From contig JAYTDO010000331.1 of NCBI GenBank assembly GCA_043735935.1, positions 1-5,643 of the forward strand: a DNA stretch of 5,643 nt, read 5' to 3'. Shown here one piece after another: positions 4,821 to 5,643 of this stretch. Below the pieces are notes generated by a model. That model ran no database searches. It was given only the letters and a program-made list of their open reading frames with translations, and was not told where the DNA came from. The stretch's first letter is position 1. Every line of letters starts with the position of its first letter. The position numbers and the translations under genes are program-made. This DNA is from JANLQB01 sp043735935. Lineage in GTDB: Bacteria > Verrucomicrobiota > Verrucomicrobiia > Chthoniobacterales > Chthoniobacteraceae.

Positions 4821-5643
4821 AAGTCGATCCATTGGCGCAATTCCGTGCTCCGCACAGCGGCGTCCATGACGGCCTGCGCGCGCGCGCCTTCGTGAAAGTT
4901 CGGCTCACACTGCCGCCCAGCCCGGATGGCATCGATGAACTCGAACGCCTGATCGTAACGGAAGGTGATCAGCGGATCGCCGGTGAGCGGTTTTCGCGGT
5001 GAGCCCGGCCACACAAAGAATTCGCGCGGCACCGGGATCGTCCGCATTCCCGGTCCGCCCACCTTCCCATGGTTTAGCGAATTCCAGCTCCCCGTCGTGA
5101 AGGTGAACGAACCCTCGCTCCCATTGATCTCCACCGAATCCAGGCTGCGCCAGCTCTCATTCCGCCCGCTCGCCAGCTTCGAACTCTCCAACACCCCGCT
5201 CGCTCCGTTTTGGAATTCCGCCAGGATCGCCACCCAGTCATCCGTGTCATTCGGCGCCCCGTCGCGCATCGGCGTCAGCGTCATCAGATTCGCCACCAGC
5301 CGCTTCATCGGCCCGATGAGGTGATGCGCAAAATCGATCCGGTGCGAAAGCATGTCCCCGATCTCCCCCGTGCCAGCCAGCTTCTTCACCTGCCGCCACC
5401 CCAGATTGCGCGTCCCCCAATCCTGCAACCGGCACGATCGGAAATGATACGGCGTCCCCAAATCCCCGCGCGCCACCAGGAACCGCAGGTAGCGCATCGC
5501 CGGCACGAACCGATACGTGAATGCCGTCATGTGCTGCACCCCCGCGGCATCCGCCGCCTCCGCCATCGCCACCGTCTCCGCATGGTTGAGCCCCAGCGGC
5601 TTCTCGCAAAGCACATGTTTGCCCGCCGCGATGGCCGCATGCA
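4817..5643 (-). CDS. Gfo/Idh/MocA family oxidoreductase, N-terminus outside the window
   Basis: The frame runs off the right edge, leaving 274 residues. The visible start, HAAIAAGKHVLCEKPLGLNH, is the end of the Rossmann domain, and the EKP motif (residues 13-15 of the fragment) carries the lysine that contacts cofactor and substrate in this family. About 80-90 residues including the GxGxxG nucleotide-binding loop are missing. An internal GTG at 5614 is not a plausible start because it would cut the fold just before EKP. The C-terminal alpha/beta domain follows: FTYRFVPAMRYLR (41-53), GEIGDMLSHRIDFAHHLIG (92-110, with the family's conserved D and H), and QAFEFIDAIR (231-240). The ending STELRQWIDL is typical of the sugar and inositol dehydrogenase-like members. 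The stop overlaps the SDR start (ATGA). Probable role: NAD(P)-dependent oxidation of a sugar, inositol or related compound, with the substrate unknown. Confidence 0.93.
   Translation of the reverse strand, partial: HAAIAAGKHVLCEKPLGLNHAETVAMAEAADAAGVQHMTAFTYRFVPAMRYLRFLVARGDLGTPYHFRSCRLQDWGTRNLGWRQVKKLAGTGEIGDMLSHRIDFAHHLIGPMKRLVANLMTLTPMRDGAPNDTDDWVAILAEFQNGASGVLESSKLASGRNESWRSLDSVEINGSEGSFTFTTGSWNSLNHGKVGGPGMRTIPVPREFFVWPGSPRKPLTGDPLITFRYDQAFEFIDAIRAGRQCEPNFHEGARAQAVMDAAVRSTELRQWIDL

Noticed and set aside
4000..4932. Minus-strand frame of 310 codons overlapping the SDR gene, and a 266-codon plus-strand frame at 4095-4895
   Set aside because: Both are low-complexity Arg/Ala/Gly shadows. The SDR frame has the full catalytic and cofactor motifs.

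Overview
The window looks like chromosomal DNA from a high-GC bacterium. The flanking genes are strongly GC-biased (47 of 60 bases are G/C at 4621-4680 and 42 of 60 at 1801-1860). The start codons lack clear Shine-Dalgarno sequences. The combination of a SPASM-like radical SAM protein, a Gfo/Idh/MocA oxidoreductase and an SDR would suit a Verrucomicrobiota- or Planctomycetota-type genome. That placement is inference from gene style, not from a marker gene.

Layout, left to right. Positions 1-149 hold no convincing gene but carry three 21-bp direct repeats. A complete D-aminoacyl-tRNA deacylase gene (dtd, +) follows at 150-602. It converges on a small gene for a putative exported Pro/Ala-rich protein (-, 621-992). 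Upstream of that gene on the same strand is a radical SAM enzyme of unknown function (-, 1056-2309) with a classical CxxxCxxC cluster and a reduced SPASM-like cysteine set. A divergent intergenic region (2310-2431) separates it from a compact three-gene plus-strand cassette: a TIGR04255-family protein (2432-3169), a 95-aa unknown (3178-3465) and a 198-aa unknown with QGD and NSCDL motifs (3465-4061). The cassette is clearly lower in GC (29 of 60 in two sampled stretches). Its genes are 8 bp apart and then overlap by one base, so they look like one translationally coupled unit. Converging on it from the right is a minus-strand pair: a Gfo/Idh/MocA oxidoreductase (4817-5643, N-terminus outside the window) and an SDR oxidoreductase (4122-4820), joined by an ATGA overlap.

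How the genes may work together. The Gfo/Idh/MocA and SDR enzymes are probably co-translated and may act in sequence on a sugar, polyol or related hydroxy compound. The dtd gene is housekeeping quality control. The three-gene cassette is the most interesting part: it is accessory in character, tightly coupled, compositionally foreign and without a known biochemical function. It is the best candidate for an undescribed system, but a role such as defence or stress response cannot be shown from sequence alone.
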